Source: Flavivirga eckloniae (GTDB taxonomy: Bacteria; Bacteroidota; Bacteroidia; Flavobacteriales; Flavobacteriaceae). Taken from it: DNA of 64,000 nt. The translations under genes were made by a program, and so were the position numbers. Shown here in pieces: positions 54,946 through 63,914 of this stretch (position 1 is the first letter of the stretch; each line of letters begins with the position of its first letter). The notes beneath the pieces are model-generated. The model saw nothing but the letters and a program-made list of their open reading frames with translations. It was not told the origin of the DNA and searched no databases. The stretch covers positions 2,185,001 through 2,249,000 of the forward strand of contig NZ_CP025791.1 of assembly GCF_002886045.1 (NCBI RefSeq), given 5' to 3'.

Positions 54946-55974
54946 TTAATTAACCGCCGGACAGTTACACTCGAAACGTTTTCGTTTGCAACTAAAATTA
55001 TAACCTAATGTAAACTGGTGATAACCTCCATTGGTAAATACTAATGAATTCGTTTGATACGTATAATTATAGGCAACCATAAATTTATTATAATTAACAC
55101 CTACAATTGGTGTGATTTGTTGTAGTTTTTGACTTCTAATTGACCCGGTATTAGTTAAATATTCGGCCCCGTCGAAACTATTTCTATAAGATAGTCCTGC
55201 CCATATTTTACCAAAGTCCATTTGCTTATATACCTTAGCATTCACATCAATTGCAGCCTCCTTTGTAGCATCTCTATATTGTAACATTACAGAAGGCTCA
55301 TAACTCCACTCGCTCCCATACTTATTAAAAACATATCCAACCGATAATAGGTAGCGCCTTAAATTGTCTGTTTGTGCAACCTGATTCATAGGGCCAATAT
55401 CTGTATTTACCCCTTTATTCTTTAACACGTTTTTTATTGTACCATGTGCATAAAAATCCAGGTAGTGGTAAGAGAAACCAAAATCTATATTTAAATTGGT
55501 TTGATTTTGTACAGTACCATCAATTGCAGGATCGCCTATAGGGCTATCACTTAAAAAAGTAGTTTCATCCAATTGATATTGAATAAACCCAGCACTTAAC
55601 CCAAAGGAAAGCATATTTAAATCTATTTCACTTCTGGAAAACATTAAATGGTGTGCATACGTTACATAAGCACCTGTTTGCGAATGGTACCCATTCTTAT
55701 CGGTATACAATATACCACCAATAGCAGATTGTGAATCGCCTATCCTTCCATTTAAACTTAAGGTTAAAAGCCTAGGCGCATCGTCCTGTCCAAGCCATTG
55801 CTGCCTACCTGTTAATCTAATTTTAGAACAATTAGCAGCTCCAGCCATTGAAGGATGGATTAAATAGTAATTATCTGTAAGGTAATCGGTATAAATAGGT
55901 AAGCCTTCCTGAGAAATTGCAATATGAGTAAATAACACCCCAGTAATTACTATTAAAATATTTTTTAATTTCAT
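54946..55974 (-). CDS. PorP/SprF-family outer-membrane protein
   Basis: 342 residues with signal peptide MKLKNILIVITGVLFTHIAISQ. The family opening QEGLPIYTDYLTDNYYLIHP is followed by SMAGAANCSKIRLTGRQQW, and beta-barrel strands run to the end (GGYHQFTLGYNFSC). These proteins belong to the type IX secretion and gliding-adhesin system, where SprF-type members help to place specific cargo on the cell surface. No large adhesin or CTD cargo gene is adjacent, so it is an orphan here. The C-terminus adds a Cys-rich tail (SCKRKRFECNCPAVN). Family call secure; cargo unknown. Confidence 0.9.
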   Translation of the reverse strand: MKLKNILIVITGVLFTHIAISQEGLPIYTDYLTDNYYLIHPSMAGAANCSKIRLTGRQQWLGQDDAPRLLTLSLNGRIGDSQSAIGGILYTDKNGYHSQTGAYVTYAHHLMFSRSEIDLNMLSFGLSAGFIQYQLDETTFLSDSPIGDPAIDGTVQNQTNLNIDFGFSYHYLDFYAHGTIKNVLKNKGVNTDIGPMNQVAQTDNLRRYLLSVGYVFNKYGSEWSYEPSVMLQYRDATKEAAIDVNAKVYKQMDFGKIWAGLSYRNSFDGAEYLTNTGSIRSQKLQQITPIVGVNYNKFMVAYNYTYQTNSLVFTNGGYHQFTLGYNFSCKRKRFECNCPAVN

Positions 55975-56114
55975 CTCAAGTAGGTTTGGTTAAATATTAA
56001 TTTTTGATCATTAAAGGTTTAAAGATAATAAGGCAAAACTAAAACCTTATCCTTTTTCTTTCATAAACCGCAAGTCATAAACTCAAATATATAGTATCTA
56101 AAGTTTTCTTTTAG

Positions 56115-56122
56115 TATTTTTG
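56115..56122 (+). promoter_or_regulatory. Possible -7 element of the nifU-type gene
   Basis: TATTTTTG matches TAnnTTTG, 16 nt before the start codon. No clear -33 TTTG was seen, so confidence is low. Confidence 0.35.
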
Positions 56123-56138
56123 TAAAAAATTAGCTAAA

Positions 56139-57044
56139 ATGAGCACTTTCAAGGTTTCTGTGCAAGAAACATCAAACAATACTATCATTAAATTTGAATT
56201 AAATCAATTCATAACAAAGCATCAGAGCTTTGAATTTAACAATATAGACGAAGCAAAAGCATCGCCATTAGCACAACAATTATTCTATTTACCATTTGTA
56301 AAAAAGGTTTACATTTCTGGAAATTTTGTAGCTGTAGAACGGTTTAATATCGTAGAATGGACTGATGTTCAAGATGAAGTTGCCCAACAAATTGAAGCCT
56401 ATTTAAACGATGGTGGCGTGGTAATAGAAGAATCTGAAAACACCACAAAAAAAGTTCCTATAACGGTTTATGCCGAGAGCACACCAAATCCGGCTACCAT
56501 GAAGTTTGTAGCTAATAAAAAAATAGTAACATCGCTTTTTGAATTCACATCTATCGACGAGGCTAAATTATCGCCCTTGGCAACAGAGCTATTCCATTTT
56601 CCGTTTGTAAAAAGCGTTTTTATAGATGAGAATTATGTATCGATTACCAAATACGATATGGCAGAATGGCAAGATATTACCATACAAATACGTGAGTTTA
56701 TAAAAAACTATATCGAAAACGGAAAAGATGTTGTATTGCCAAATGCTGCAGAAACGTTACAAAAAACGTCAACGCAACTGGATGATAATTTTGAAAAATT
56801 AGATGACACATCAAAGCAAATTATAAATATTCTCGAAGAATATGTAAAACCTGCAGTAGCTAGCGATGGTGGTAATATTCAATTTATATCATACGACGAA
56901 AACACTAAAGCTGTAAGTGTAATGCTTCAAGGAGCTTGCAGTGGTTGTCCTTCGTCTACATATACCTTAAAAAGCGGTATAGAAAACATGCTAAAAGAAA
57001 TGCTTCCCGGTAAAGTTGATATGGTAGAAGCTATTAATGGGTGA
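56139..57044 (+). CDS. NifU-family Fe-S scaffold with two Nfu N-terminal domains
   Basis: 301 residues. Two copies of the Nfu N-terminal domain lie at about 1-90 and 108-195 (IDEAKASPLAQQLFYLPFVK and IDEAKLSPLATELFHFPFVK). The second has the standard AESTPNPATMKFVANKKI opening, whereas the first begins VQETSNNTIIKFELN and is degenerate there. The NifU C-terminal domain (about 220-301) has Cys267 and Cys270 in GACSGCPSST, which bind a 4Fe-4S cluster for transfer to target proteins. Followed by a dodecin gene. The enzyme class is certain; the reason for the duplicated N-domain is unknown. Confidence 0.92.
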   Translation: MSTFKVSVQETSNNTIIKFELNQFITKHQSFEFNNIDEAKASPLAQQLFYLPFVKKVYISGNFVAVERFNIVEWTDVQDEVAQQIEAYLNDGGVVIEESENTTKKVPITVYAESTPNPATMKFVANKKIVTSLFEFTSIDEAKLSPLATELFHFPFVKSVFIDENYVSITKYDMAEWQDITIQIREFIKNYIENGKDVVLPNAAETLQKTSTQLDDNFEKLDDTSKQIINILEEYVKPAVASDGGNIQFISYDENTKAVSVMLQGACSGCPSSTYTLKSGIENMLKEMLPGKVDMVEAING

Positions 57045-57053
57045 CTTTTTTAA

Positions 57054-57067
57054 TTGACATGTGTCAA
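57054..57067. promoter_or_regulatory. Palindrome upstream of the dodecin gene
   Basis: TTGACATGTGTCAA is a perfect inverted repeat (6-bp arms, 2-nt centre), 46 nt before the dodecin start and right after the nifU stop. It could be an operator or protein-binding site; this is only suggested by its symmetry. Confidence 0.35.
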
Positions 57068-57112
57068 AATAAGTGATTACCGCACAGGTAATTTTAACTT
57101 AAAAACAAAACC

Positions 57113-57313
57113 ATGTCAGTATTAAAAGTAATCGAAGTTTTATCAAACTCAGAAAAGAGTTGGGAAGATGCCACAAAAAAAGCAGTGAAACATGCTTCTA
57201 AAAGCGTAAAAAATATCCGTTCTGTATATGTTCAAGACCAAAGTGCTAGTGTGAGCGATGGAGACGTTACAGAATATAGAGTGAATCTTAAAATTACTTT
57301 TGAAGTAAATTAA
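57113..57313 (+). CDS. Dodecin
   Basis: 66 residues. The pattern SVLKVIEVLSNSEKSWEDAT, then KAVKHASKSVKNIRSVYV and a C-terminal YRVNLKITFEVN, is that of dodecins: short beta-alpha-beta-beta proteins that form hollow twelve-subunit spheres and store flavins. The Trp near residue 17 (SWEDAT) is the residue that usually stacks on the flavin. The next gene encodes a thioredoxin-like lipoprotein after a strong terminator, so the dodecin is the end of its own unit. Good call by family shape and length. Confidence 0.9.
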   Translation: MSVLKVIEVLSNSEKSWEDATKKAVKHASKSVKNIRSVYVQDQSASVSDGDVTEYRVNLKITFEVN

Positions 57314-57331
57314 GTTCCTTTTTTAATAAAT

Positions 57332-57403
57332 AAGAAGCTATTTGAAAAGCTGGTTTAATGTCATAATTAAACTTTTACCTCTTTTCAAGTAGCTTCTTTT
57401 TTT
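57332..57403 (+). terminator. Terminator after the dodecin gene
   Basis: AAGAAGCTATTTGAAAAG and CTTTTCAAGTAGCTTCTT form a long stem with one mismatch and a loop of about 30 nt, followed by a T-run. Confidence 0.8.
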
Positions 57404-57430
57404 ATGCCTAAATTTCCCTAACTTTGATAA

Positions 57431-59542
57431 ATGAAGCATTTACAACCACTTTTACTCATTTTCATTATTTTAATTATAAGCTGCAAAGGTCAGAACACAA
57501 AATCTATGGAACACAAATATACCAATGACCTAATACATGAAACAAGTCCTTACTTGTTGCAACATGCCCACAATCCTGTTAACTGGAATGCTTGGAACGA
57601 AAAAACATTAGCTAAGGCTAAAGCCGAAAATAAATTAATTATAATTAGTGTAGGTTATTCCGCTTGCCATTGGTGCCATGTTATGGAGCATGAAAGCTTT
57701 GAAGACAGCTTGGTGGCTCAAGTCATGAATAAAAACTTTATAAATATAAAAGTTGATAGGGAAGAACGCCCAGATGTAGATCAAGTGTATATGAATGCTG
57801 TGCAACTTATGACCGGAAGAGGTGGTTGGCCTTTAAATGCTATAGCCTTACCAGATGGCAGACCTGTATGGGGAGAAACCTATTTACCTAAACAACAATG
57901 GGTGAGTGCTTTAGAGCAACTCTCCAAACTGTATACCGAAAAGCCTGAAAAATTATATGAATACGCCGATAAACTTGAGCAAGGATTAAAAACCTTGGAT
58001 ATAGTAACTTTAAATACAGACGAACCTGTTTTTGAAAGCGATTATATAAGTGATGCCATTAAAACATGGTCTACTCAATTTGATAACAATCTTGGTGGTA
58101 TGAATAGGGAGCCAAAATTTATGATGCCTAATAACTATCATTTTTTATTAAGGTATGCCTATCAAACCAATGACGAAAAACTTCAAGACTATGTAAATTT
58201 AACGCTCAAAAAAATGGCGTATGGTGGTGTTTTCGATCAAATTGGTGGTGGTTTTTCCAGATATTCGGTAGATAAGAAATGGCATGTACCCCATTTTGAA
58301 AAAATGCTTTATGATAATGCACAGTTGGTAAGCCTGTATTCTGATGCTTACCTCATCACTAAAAATGAACTGTATAAAGATATTGTTACAGAAACCCTAG
58401 AGTATGTAAAACGCGATATGACTACCGAAAATGGTGCGTTTTACTCATCACTCGATGCAGACAGCAATACTCCAGAAGGCGAACTAGAAGAGGGTGCTTT
58501 TTATGTTTGGCAAAAAGATAGCTTAAAAACGATTCTAAAAGACGATTACGAATTGTTTTCCGATTATTACAACATTAATGGTTATGGTCTTTGGGAACAT
58601 GGCAATTATGTTTTAATTAGAAAGGACGATGATGAAAAAATCATTGAAAAGCATCAAGTAACCAAAGCTATTTTAGCTGAAAAGAAAAAACACTGGAAAG
58701 AAACTTTAACTCCTATTCGCGATAAACGCTCCAAGCCTCGGTTAGATGATAAAACACTAACCTCGTGGAATGCTTTAATGCTTAAAGGCTATGTTGATGC
58801 ATATCGTGTTTTTGGTGAGGCATCTTATTTAGCTTCAGCTGAAAAAAACGCCAATTTTATAATTAACAATCAACTGCGGGAAGATGGCGGTTTATTTCAT
58901 AATTACAAAAACGGAAAGAGCACTATTAATGGTTATTTAGAAGATTATGCGGCTACAATTGATGCTTTTTTAACGCTTTATGAAAGCTCCTTAAATGAAA
59001 CATGGTTAACTACCGCAAGAGACTTGGCTAACTATACGTTCGATCATTTTTTTGATGATACTAGTAAAATGTTTTTCTTCACTTCGGATGAAGACGAGTC
59101 CTTAGTCTCTAGAAGTATTGAATATAGAGACAATGTTATTCCTGCCAGTAATTCCATTATGGCAAAGAGCCTTTTCAAACTATCGCATTACTTTGATAAT
59201 GCACATTACAGAGAAACTGCTATAAGTATGCTAAACAATGTAAAGCCAGAAATGCAGGAGTATCCATCGGCATATTCAAACTGGCTAGGTTTAATGCTAA
59301 ACTATACCAATCCATATTATGAAGTTGCCATAGTTGGAAAAGATGCTAAGCAGAAGATTAGCGAATTAAATAAAACCTACCTTCCAAATAAACTTATTGC
59401 AGCTAGCACTACCGAAAACAATCTACCGCTATTAGAAAATAGATATAGCCCAGATAACACCTTTATTTATGTTTGTGTAAACAAAGTCTGCCAACTTCCT
59501 GTATCGGAAGTCGATAAGGCTATTACCTTATTAAAGAAATGA
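57431..59542 (+). CDS. Thioredoxin-like DUF255 lipoprotein (YyaL/SPATA20 type)
   Basis: 703 residues. The signal ends IISC with Cys18 as lipidated residue. The thioredoxin-like DUF255 domain (about 30-195) has [21 protein letters not shown]-type opening ([17 protein letters not shown]), and a CxxC Cys79-His-Trp-Cys82 in [16 protein letters not shown] six-hairpin glycosidase-like or N-acyl-glucosamine-epimerase-like domain follows (about 230-690). The family's activity is not established. Being a lipoprotein it should be outside the cytoplasm, unlike most relatives. TAACTTTG sits 4 nt before the start codon. Confidence 0.88.
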   Translation: MKHLQPLLLIFIILIISCKGQNTKSMEHKYTNDLIHETSPYLLQHAHNPVNWNAWNEKTLAKAKAENKLIIISVGYSACHWCHVMEHESFEDSLVAQVMNKNFINIKVDREERPDVDQVYMNAVQLMTGRGGWPLNAIALPDGRPVWGETYLPKQQWVSALEQLSKLYTEKPEKLYEYADKLEQGLKTLDIVTLNTDEPVFESDYISDAIKTWSTQFDNNLGGMNREPKFMMPNNYHFLLRYAYQTNDEKLQDYVNLTLKKMAYGGVFDQIGGGFSRYSVDKKWHVPHFEKMLYDNAQLVSLYSDAYLITKNELYKDIVTETLEYVKRDMTTENGAFYSSLDADSNTPEGELEEGAFYVWQKDSLKTILKDDYELFSDYYNINGYGLWEHGNYVLIRKDDDEKIIEKHQVTKAILAEKKKHWKETLTPIRDKRSKPRLDDKTLTSWNALMLKGYVDAYRVFGEASYLASAEKNANFIINNQLREDGGLFHNYKNGKSTINGYLEDYAATIDAFLTLYESSLNETWLTTARDLANYTFDHFFDDTSKMFFFTSDEDESLVSRSIEYRDNVIPASNSIMAKSLFKLSHYFDNAHYRETAISMLNNVKPEMQEYPSAYSNWLGLMLNYTNPYYEVAIVGKDAKQKISELNKTYLPNKLIAASTTENNLPLLENRYSPDNTFIYVCVNKVCQLPVSEVDKAITLLKK

Positions 59543-59594
59543 CCCTTTTTGCAATATTTAAATATGTTGCAACCAATTAAGAAGGAGAATATGA

Positions 59595-60389
59595 ATGGAA
59601 AAAACCACATTTAGAATTGCCAAAATGGACTGTCCTTCGGAAGAAAATCTAATTCGAATGAAATTGGACGGTATTTCGGGCATCAAGAATTTGGAATTTG
59701 ATATTCCGAACCGAAAATTGATTGTGTTTCATAATGGACAGATTGACCAAATTGAAAATTCCATTCTTCAACTAAATTTAGGTGGACAAAAACTAACCAC
59801 CGAACCGACCGAGTTAACCGAATTTGAAAAAAACACAAATCAAAAAAAGTTGCTATGGTCTGTCCTCGCTATCAATTTCACCTTCTTCCTAATTGAAATA
59901 GCAACTGGGCTCATTTCAAAATCAATGGGTTTGGTAGCCGACAGTCTAGACATGCTTGCCGATTCGTTTGTTTATGGAATTAGTCTTTTTGCAGTAGGCG
60001 GTACTTTAACAAGAAAAAAACGGATTGCTAAAATTGCTGGATATTTTCAAATAACCCTTGCAGTAATTGGGCTAATAGAAGTTTTGAGACGGTTTTTGGG
60101 ATCTGAAAATTTACCGGACTTTAAGGTAATGATCATTATTTCTATTTTGGCATTAATTGCCAATGGCATTTGCTTGTATTTGCTTCAAAAATCTAAAAGT
60201 AAAGAGGAAGCACATATGAAAGCGAGTATGATTTTTACTTCCAACGATGTAATCATTAATCTGGGAGTTATTATTGCCGCAATTTTAGTTAATTGGCTAA
60301 ACTCAAACAAACCTGATTTGATAATTGGTATAATAGTTTTTATATTAGTCATTCAAGGTGCAACGAGGATTTTAAAACTTGGAAAATAA
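59595..60389 (+). CDS. CDF-type cation transporter with N-terminal HMA-like domain
   Basis: 264 residues. Residues 1-70 resemble a heavy-metal-associated domain (FRIAKMDCPSEENLI) but with one Cys (Cys13) in place of CxxC. Then a cation diffusion facilitator region with about six membrane segments: ADSLDMLADSFVYG carries the acidic pair of TM2, whereas TM5 has FTSNDVIINLG, where the usual His four residues before Asp is a Phe. The substrate may differ from the Zn/Fe typical for CDFs. The start is preceded by AAGGAG at 10 nt, unusual in this window. Next genes are DUF1304 and MscS in the same direction. Confidence 0.82.
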   Translation: MEKTTFRIAKMDCPSEENLIRMKLDGISGIKNLEFDIPNRKLIVFHNGQIDQIENSILQLNLGGQKLTTEPTELTEFEKNTNQKKLLWSVLAINFTFFLIEIATGLISKSMGLVADSLDMLADSFVYGISLFAVGGTLTRKKRIAKIAGYFQITLAVIGLIEVLRRFLGSENLPDFKVMIIISILALIANGICLYLLQKSKSKEEAHMKASMIFTSNDVIINLGVIIAAILVNWLNSNKPDLIIGIIVFILVIQGATRILKLGK

Positions 60390-60402
60390 AACGACCTAAG
60401 GT

Positions 60403-60756
60403 ATGACACTTATAACAAGTATATTAATTGTACTAGTTGCTATAGAACATCTTTACTTTCTTGTTCTGGAAATGTTTTTATGGACCAAACCAAAAGGTAT
60501 TAAAACCTTTGGGCTAAAATCTAAGGCATATGCCGAAGACACTAAAGTACTAGCGGCCAATCAAGGACTATACAACGGTTTTCTGGCTGCTGGACTTATC
60601 TTTTCCCTAATATTAAACAACCAAATCTTTTCTGTTTTTTTTCTTATTTGTGTGACCATAGCAGGCATCTATGGGTCTTATTCCACAAAGAAAGCAAAAC
60701 TATTTTATGTACAGTCAGTGCCAGCAATTTTGGCATTACTAACCTGCTTCTTTTAA
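60403..60756 (+). CDS. DUF1304 membrane protein
   Basis: 117 residues with four membrane segments. The mark LVAIEHLYFLVLEMFLWTKP near the start and ANQGLYNGFLAAGLIFSL in the middle identify DUF1304 (YqjF-like integral membrane protein). Function unknown. It lies 13 bp behind the cation transporter and 31 bp before mscS, so the three are a likely operon. The start ATG at 60403 follows CCTAAGGT, too close for a normal Shine-Dalgarno. Confidence 0.8.
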   Translation: MTLITSILIVLVAIEHLYFLVLEMFLWTKPKGIKTFGLKSKAYAEDTKVLAANQGLYNGFLAAGLIFSLILNNQIFSVFFLICVTIAGIYGSYSTKKAKLFYVQSVPAILALLTCFF

Positions 60757-60787
60757 AACTTAACTCATAATTTTAAAATAAAGCATC

Positions 60788-61600
60788 ATGAATTTAGAAA
60801 AATGGATTGAAACTGGATTAACATTCATTCAAAACTACGGTATTAAAGTAATAGGGGCTATTCTCATCTGGATTATTGGTTCCTGGATTATTAAAAGAAT
60901 CAATAAAATGATTGGCAAAGTGATGAACAAAGCCAATTACGATAAAAGCTTGCAAAAGTTCTTACTCAATTTAATTGGTTGGATGTTAAAAATCCTTTTA
61001 TTCCTTGCTATCTTATCGCAATTAGGCATAGAAACAACTTCTTTTGCTGCTATTCTTGCTGCCGCTGGTTTAGCTGTTGGTATGGCATTACAAGGGTCTT
61101 TAGGGAATTTCGCCGGTGGCGTTTTAATCATGATCTTTAAACCCATTAAAATTGGAGATTTAATTGAAGCCCAGGGAGAATTAGGAGTTGTTAAAGAAAT
61201 TGAAATCTTTACTACAAAAATCACAACACCAACCAATAAAGAAGTCATTATTCCAAATGGAGCACTTTCCAATGGAAATATAACCAATTATTCTACCGAA
61301 GGAAAACTACGTGTAGACCTAACCGTTGGAGTTAGTTATGATGCCGATATAAAACAAACCAAGGAAGTCTTATTGAATGTTCTTACGTCTAACCCACAAG
61401 TACTTCAAGATCCGGCCCCTGGTGTAAATGTATCTGAATTAGCAGACAGTTCGGTTAATTTCGCAGTACGCCCATGGTCTACTGTAGATAACTACTGGGA
61501 CGTGTATTTTGGAACACTTGAAAAATGCAAAGAAGCTCTTGATGCTGCAGGTATTGAAATTCCATATCCACATCAAGTTGAAATTCGTAAAAATGCTTAA
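60788..61600 (+). CDS. Small-conductance mechanosensitive channel (MscS family)
   Basis: 270 residues, close to E. coli MscS. Two membrane helices are followed by the pore-lining third helix with its Gly/Ala rhythm (AAAGLAVGMALQGSLGNFAGG, here described only by its segment AGLAVGMALQGSLGNFAGG), then the beta domain (FKPIKIGDLIEAQGELGVV, IIPNGALSNGNITNYS). It opens under osmotic downshock to release solutes. Third gene of the cation transporter group. The stop shares TTAA (61597-61600) with the convergent tsaB stop. Confidence 0.95.
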   Translation: MNLEKWIETGLTFIQNYGIKVIGAILIWIIGSWIIKRINKMIGKVMNKANYDKSLQKFLLNLIGWMLKILLFLAILSQLGIETTSFAAILAAAGLAVGMALQGSLGNFAGGVLIMIFKPIKIGDLIEAQGELGVVKEIEIFTTKITTPTNKEVIIPNGALSNGNITNYSTEGKLRVDLTVGVSYDADIKQTKEVLLNVLTSNPQVLQDPAPGVNVSELADSSVNFAVRPWSTVDNYWDVYFGTLEKCKEALDAAGIEIPYPHQVEIRKNA

Positions 61601-62274
61601 ACAGATTTAGGTTTTAAAGCCACAAAATCTTTTAAATAATAAGGTTCAAAATAAGCGACATCTTCTATGTCGCTTATTTTGTATTTATTATAAGCTAAAT
61701 GACTCATTTCATTTGCAGAAGGTAATTTACCATCAACAAAAACGGCATTAGGATGTTTGATTAATGTTTTTGCTTTTTCAACACCATTTCCAATAAAATG
61801 AACTGTTCCTTTTTCTAAATAATCTTCAAAGGCGTTTTCATCTAAAATTTGTGCTTCTGTGTCTCGCACTTGACTATGGTTGACATCAAAAATAGCGGAA
61901 TACACTTCCATCCTTCTGGCATCTAACATAGACACAATAACCCCATCATTGGAGATAACCTGATGTGCTAAAGCTTCCAGAGTAGAAACAGAAATCAAAG
62001 GCTTGTTTAAAGCAAAACAAAGCCCTTTTGCGGCCGAAACTCCAATTCGTAAGCCGGTATAAGATCCAGGGCCTTTACTTACGGCTATTGCATCTATATT
62101 GTCCGATATTATTTTGGCTTCTTTTAAAACATCGTCTATATAAACATGAAGTCTTTCGGCATGCGAATAGTTTTTATCGTAGTCTTCTTTTAAAACTACA
62201 GTTTCCCCATCTTTTGAAAGTGATACGGAACAATTCGTTGTTGCTGTTTCTATACTTAAAATGTATGTGCTCAT
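61597..62274 (-). CDS. tsaB: tRNA t6A synthesis subunit TsaB
   Basis: 225 residues. The ASKHA fold signature is YILSIETATTNCSVSLSKDG at the start, and VSKGPGSYTGLRIGVSAAKG is the TsaB mark. It has the usual C-terminal shortening relative to TsaD. TsaB pairs with TsaD to make threonylcarbamoyl-adenosine at position 37 of tRNAs that read ANN codons. The gene is convergent with mscS, with four overlapping bases, and is followed upstream by a 227-bp gap that contains a foldback repeat. Secure call. Confidence 0.94.
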   Translation of the reverse strand: MSTYILSIETATTNCSVSLSKDGETVVLKEDYDKNYSHAERLHVYIDDVLKEAKIISDNIDAIAVSKGPGSYTGLRIGVSAAKGLCFALNKPLISVSTLEALAHQVISNDGVIVSMLDARRMEVYSAIFDVNHSQVRDTEAQILDENAFEDYLEKGTVHFIGNGVEKAKTLIKHPNAVFVDGKLPSANEMSHLAYNKYKISDIEDVAYFEPYYLKDFVALKPKSV

Positions 62275-62340
62275 TTTGTTCTTTCTGTCAAAAAAATACC
62301 ATTATTTAAATGGAAAGAGGTTATCCATAAAGTTTGTTTT

Positions 62341-62461
62341 GTCATTCTGAGGAGTCTCGATGGCTATCGGGACGACGTGAGAATCTATCTTTTCTTTACT
62401 TAAACAACTTTTAAGTTAATAGTAAATAGATTGCCACAGTCGTACCTCCTTCGCAATGACA
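62341..62461. repeat. 121-nt foldback repeat upstream of tsaB
   Basis: The arm GTCATTCTGAGGAG pairs with CTCCTTCGCAATGAC, and an inner pair (ACGACGTGAGAATCTAT with ATAGATTGCCACAGTCGT) extends the fold. It belongs to the same GTCATT type as 14399-14457. Confidence 0.7.
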
Positions 62462-62501
62462 CAAAAAATAAACTTTTAGGAAGCCTCAACTATTTCTTCA
62501 A

Positions 62502-63914
62502 TTAGTTAGTTAAAGATTTTCCCATGTAAAAGTCTAAAACTTTTGTCTTAAAAACAAAATTATACTTTGCATTAATCAAGGATGCTTGAGCATTTATTAA
62601 TCGATTTCTAATTTGTTCAAAATCAAAAGAATTTATAACTCCCAAGGTATATCGTTCTTGTGCATTTTGCAAAGCATCTTGTTGCAGCTTAACCGATGAT
62701 TCTGATGCTAGATATTGGTTTAAAGCCGCTTTAGCATCTGCAAAAGCTTGTTCTATATTAGACCTAAGTGTTTGTTTTTCTTCTTCCAGTCTAAGTTCAC
62801 TCTTCTCTCTATTTATTCTAGCTTTACTAACATTGGCTTTATTCTTAAATCTACTAAAAATTGGAATACTGAGACTAAAACCCAAATTATAACCTAAGTT
62901 GTCTTCCAACTGCCGTCCAAATCCGTTTGGAACAAATACCAAAACATCGTCGCTGGGATCGTTGGGATCATTTATTTGAACTTCTGGTCTTACATCTCTT
63001 TGCCCCTGGCTATGTTGGTAGGAAGTTCCTGCTCCTGCACTAAAACTTAAAGATGGTAAAAAAGCACTTTTAGAAATTTCAATTGATAAATCCGAATTTT
63101 CTATATCTAAATTTGCTCTTTTTATCTCTGGTCGTTTAGTTTCTGCAACGTTATAAATATCATCCGAATTATTATATGCTATAGCTAGTGACGATACTTC
63201 TAAAAGAACATCTTCAACATCAAATCCTTTATGAGTAATTTGTAATAACTGTGCTAAATTTAATAAAGCCAAGTCTACACTATTTCGAGCATTTACTAAT
63301 CGTTCATTATCTGTTGCAAGTTGTGCCTCAACTTCTAATATTGTAGATCTTGCTCTTACCCCAGATTCAACAAAAGCCTTTGCTTGATTTAATTGTTTTT
63401 GAGTTACCTCTATCTGCTCTAAGGCTATTTTTAAATTTTCCTTGTTAAGCAAAATATTTAAGTAGGCATTGGCTATATTAAGAGACATATTATCGGTTAA
63501 TATATCTAGTTGTATTTGACTAGATTTCAAACCAAGTTTAGATTGCTTATATAAGTTTGTATTTCTAAACCCATTAAATATAGTAACACCAGTCCCTATA
63601 CTAAAGCTATTCCCCCTACTGTCTATAGATATACGTCCTCCATTTTGATCTATAAAAGAGCCAAAATTATAAGTATGTGATGCAGATGCACTAACTGATG
63701 GAAGAAAATTTCCTCTGGCATCTACTACATCTTGCTTTGCTGTTTCTGCATCAAATCTTGCTTGCTTTACAGAGAGGTTATTCTCTATAGCATAATTCAC
63801 ACATTCCTTAAGTGTCCATTTTTTTTCTTGTGCAGATAATGCTAAACCGATTAACAAAAATGCTGATACAAATAAATATCGTTTCATAGCGAGTGGTTTA
63901 ATCTTCTTAATCAT
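62502..63914 (-). CDS. TolC-family outer-membrane efflux protein
   Basis: 470 residues from the ATG at 63914, which overlaps the upstream stop codon (TAATG). A later start at 63887 (MKRYLFVSAFLLIGLALSAQ) would begin at the signal peptide itself. Two OEP repeats (about 35-240 and 260-460) with coiled-coil helices (ALEQIEVTQKQLNQAKAFVE; RFKNKANVSKARINREKSE) and barrel strands are visible. TolC proteins form the outer-membrane tunnel of tripartite efflux or type I export. The preceding gene ends with an adaptor-like C-terminus, so this is the outer-membrane part of an RND or ABC efflux set. Substrate unknown. Confidence 0.92.
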   Translation of the reverse strand: MIKKIKPLAMKRYLFVSAFLLIGLALSAQEKKWTLKECVNYAIENNLSVKQARFDAETAKQDVVDARGNFLPSVSASASHTYNFGSFIDQNGGRISIDSRGNSFSIGTGVTIFNGFRNTNLYKQSKLGLKSSQIQLDILTDNMSLNIANAYLNILLNKENLKIALEQIEVTQKQLNQAKAFVESGVRARSTILEVEAQLATDNERLVNARNSVDLALLNLAQLLQITHKGFDVEDVLLEVSSLAIAYNNSDDIYNVAETKRPEIKRANLDIENSDLSIEISKSAFLPSLSFSAGAGTSYQHSQGQRDVRPEVQINDPNDPSDDVLVFVPNGFGRQLEDNLGYNLGFSLSIPIFSRFKNKANVSKARINREKSELRLEEEKQTLRSNIEQAFADAKAALNQYLASESSVKLQQDALQNAQERYTLGVINSFDFEQIRNRLINAQASLINAKYNFVFKTKVLDFYMGKSLTN

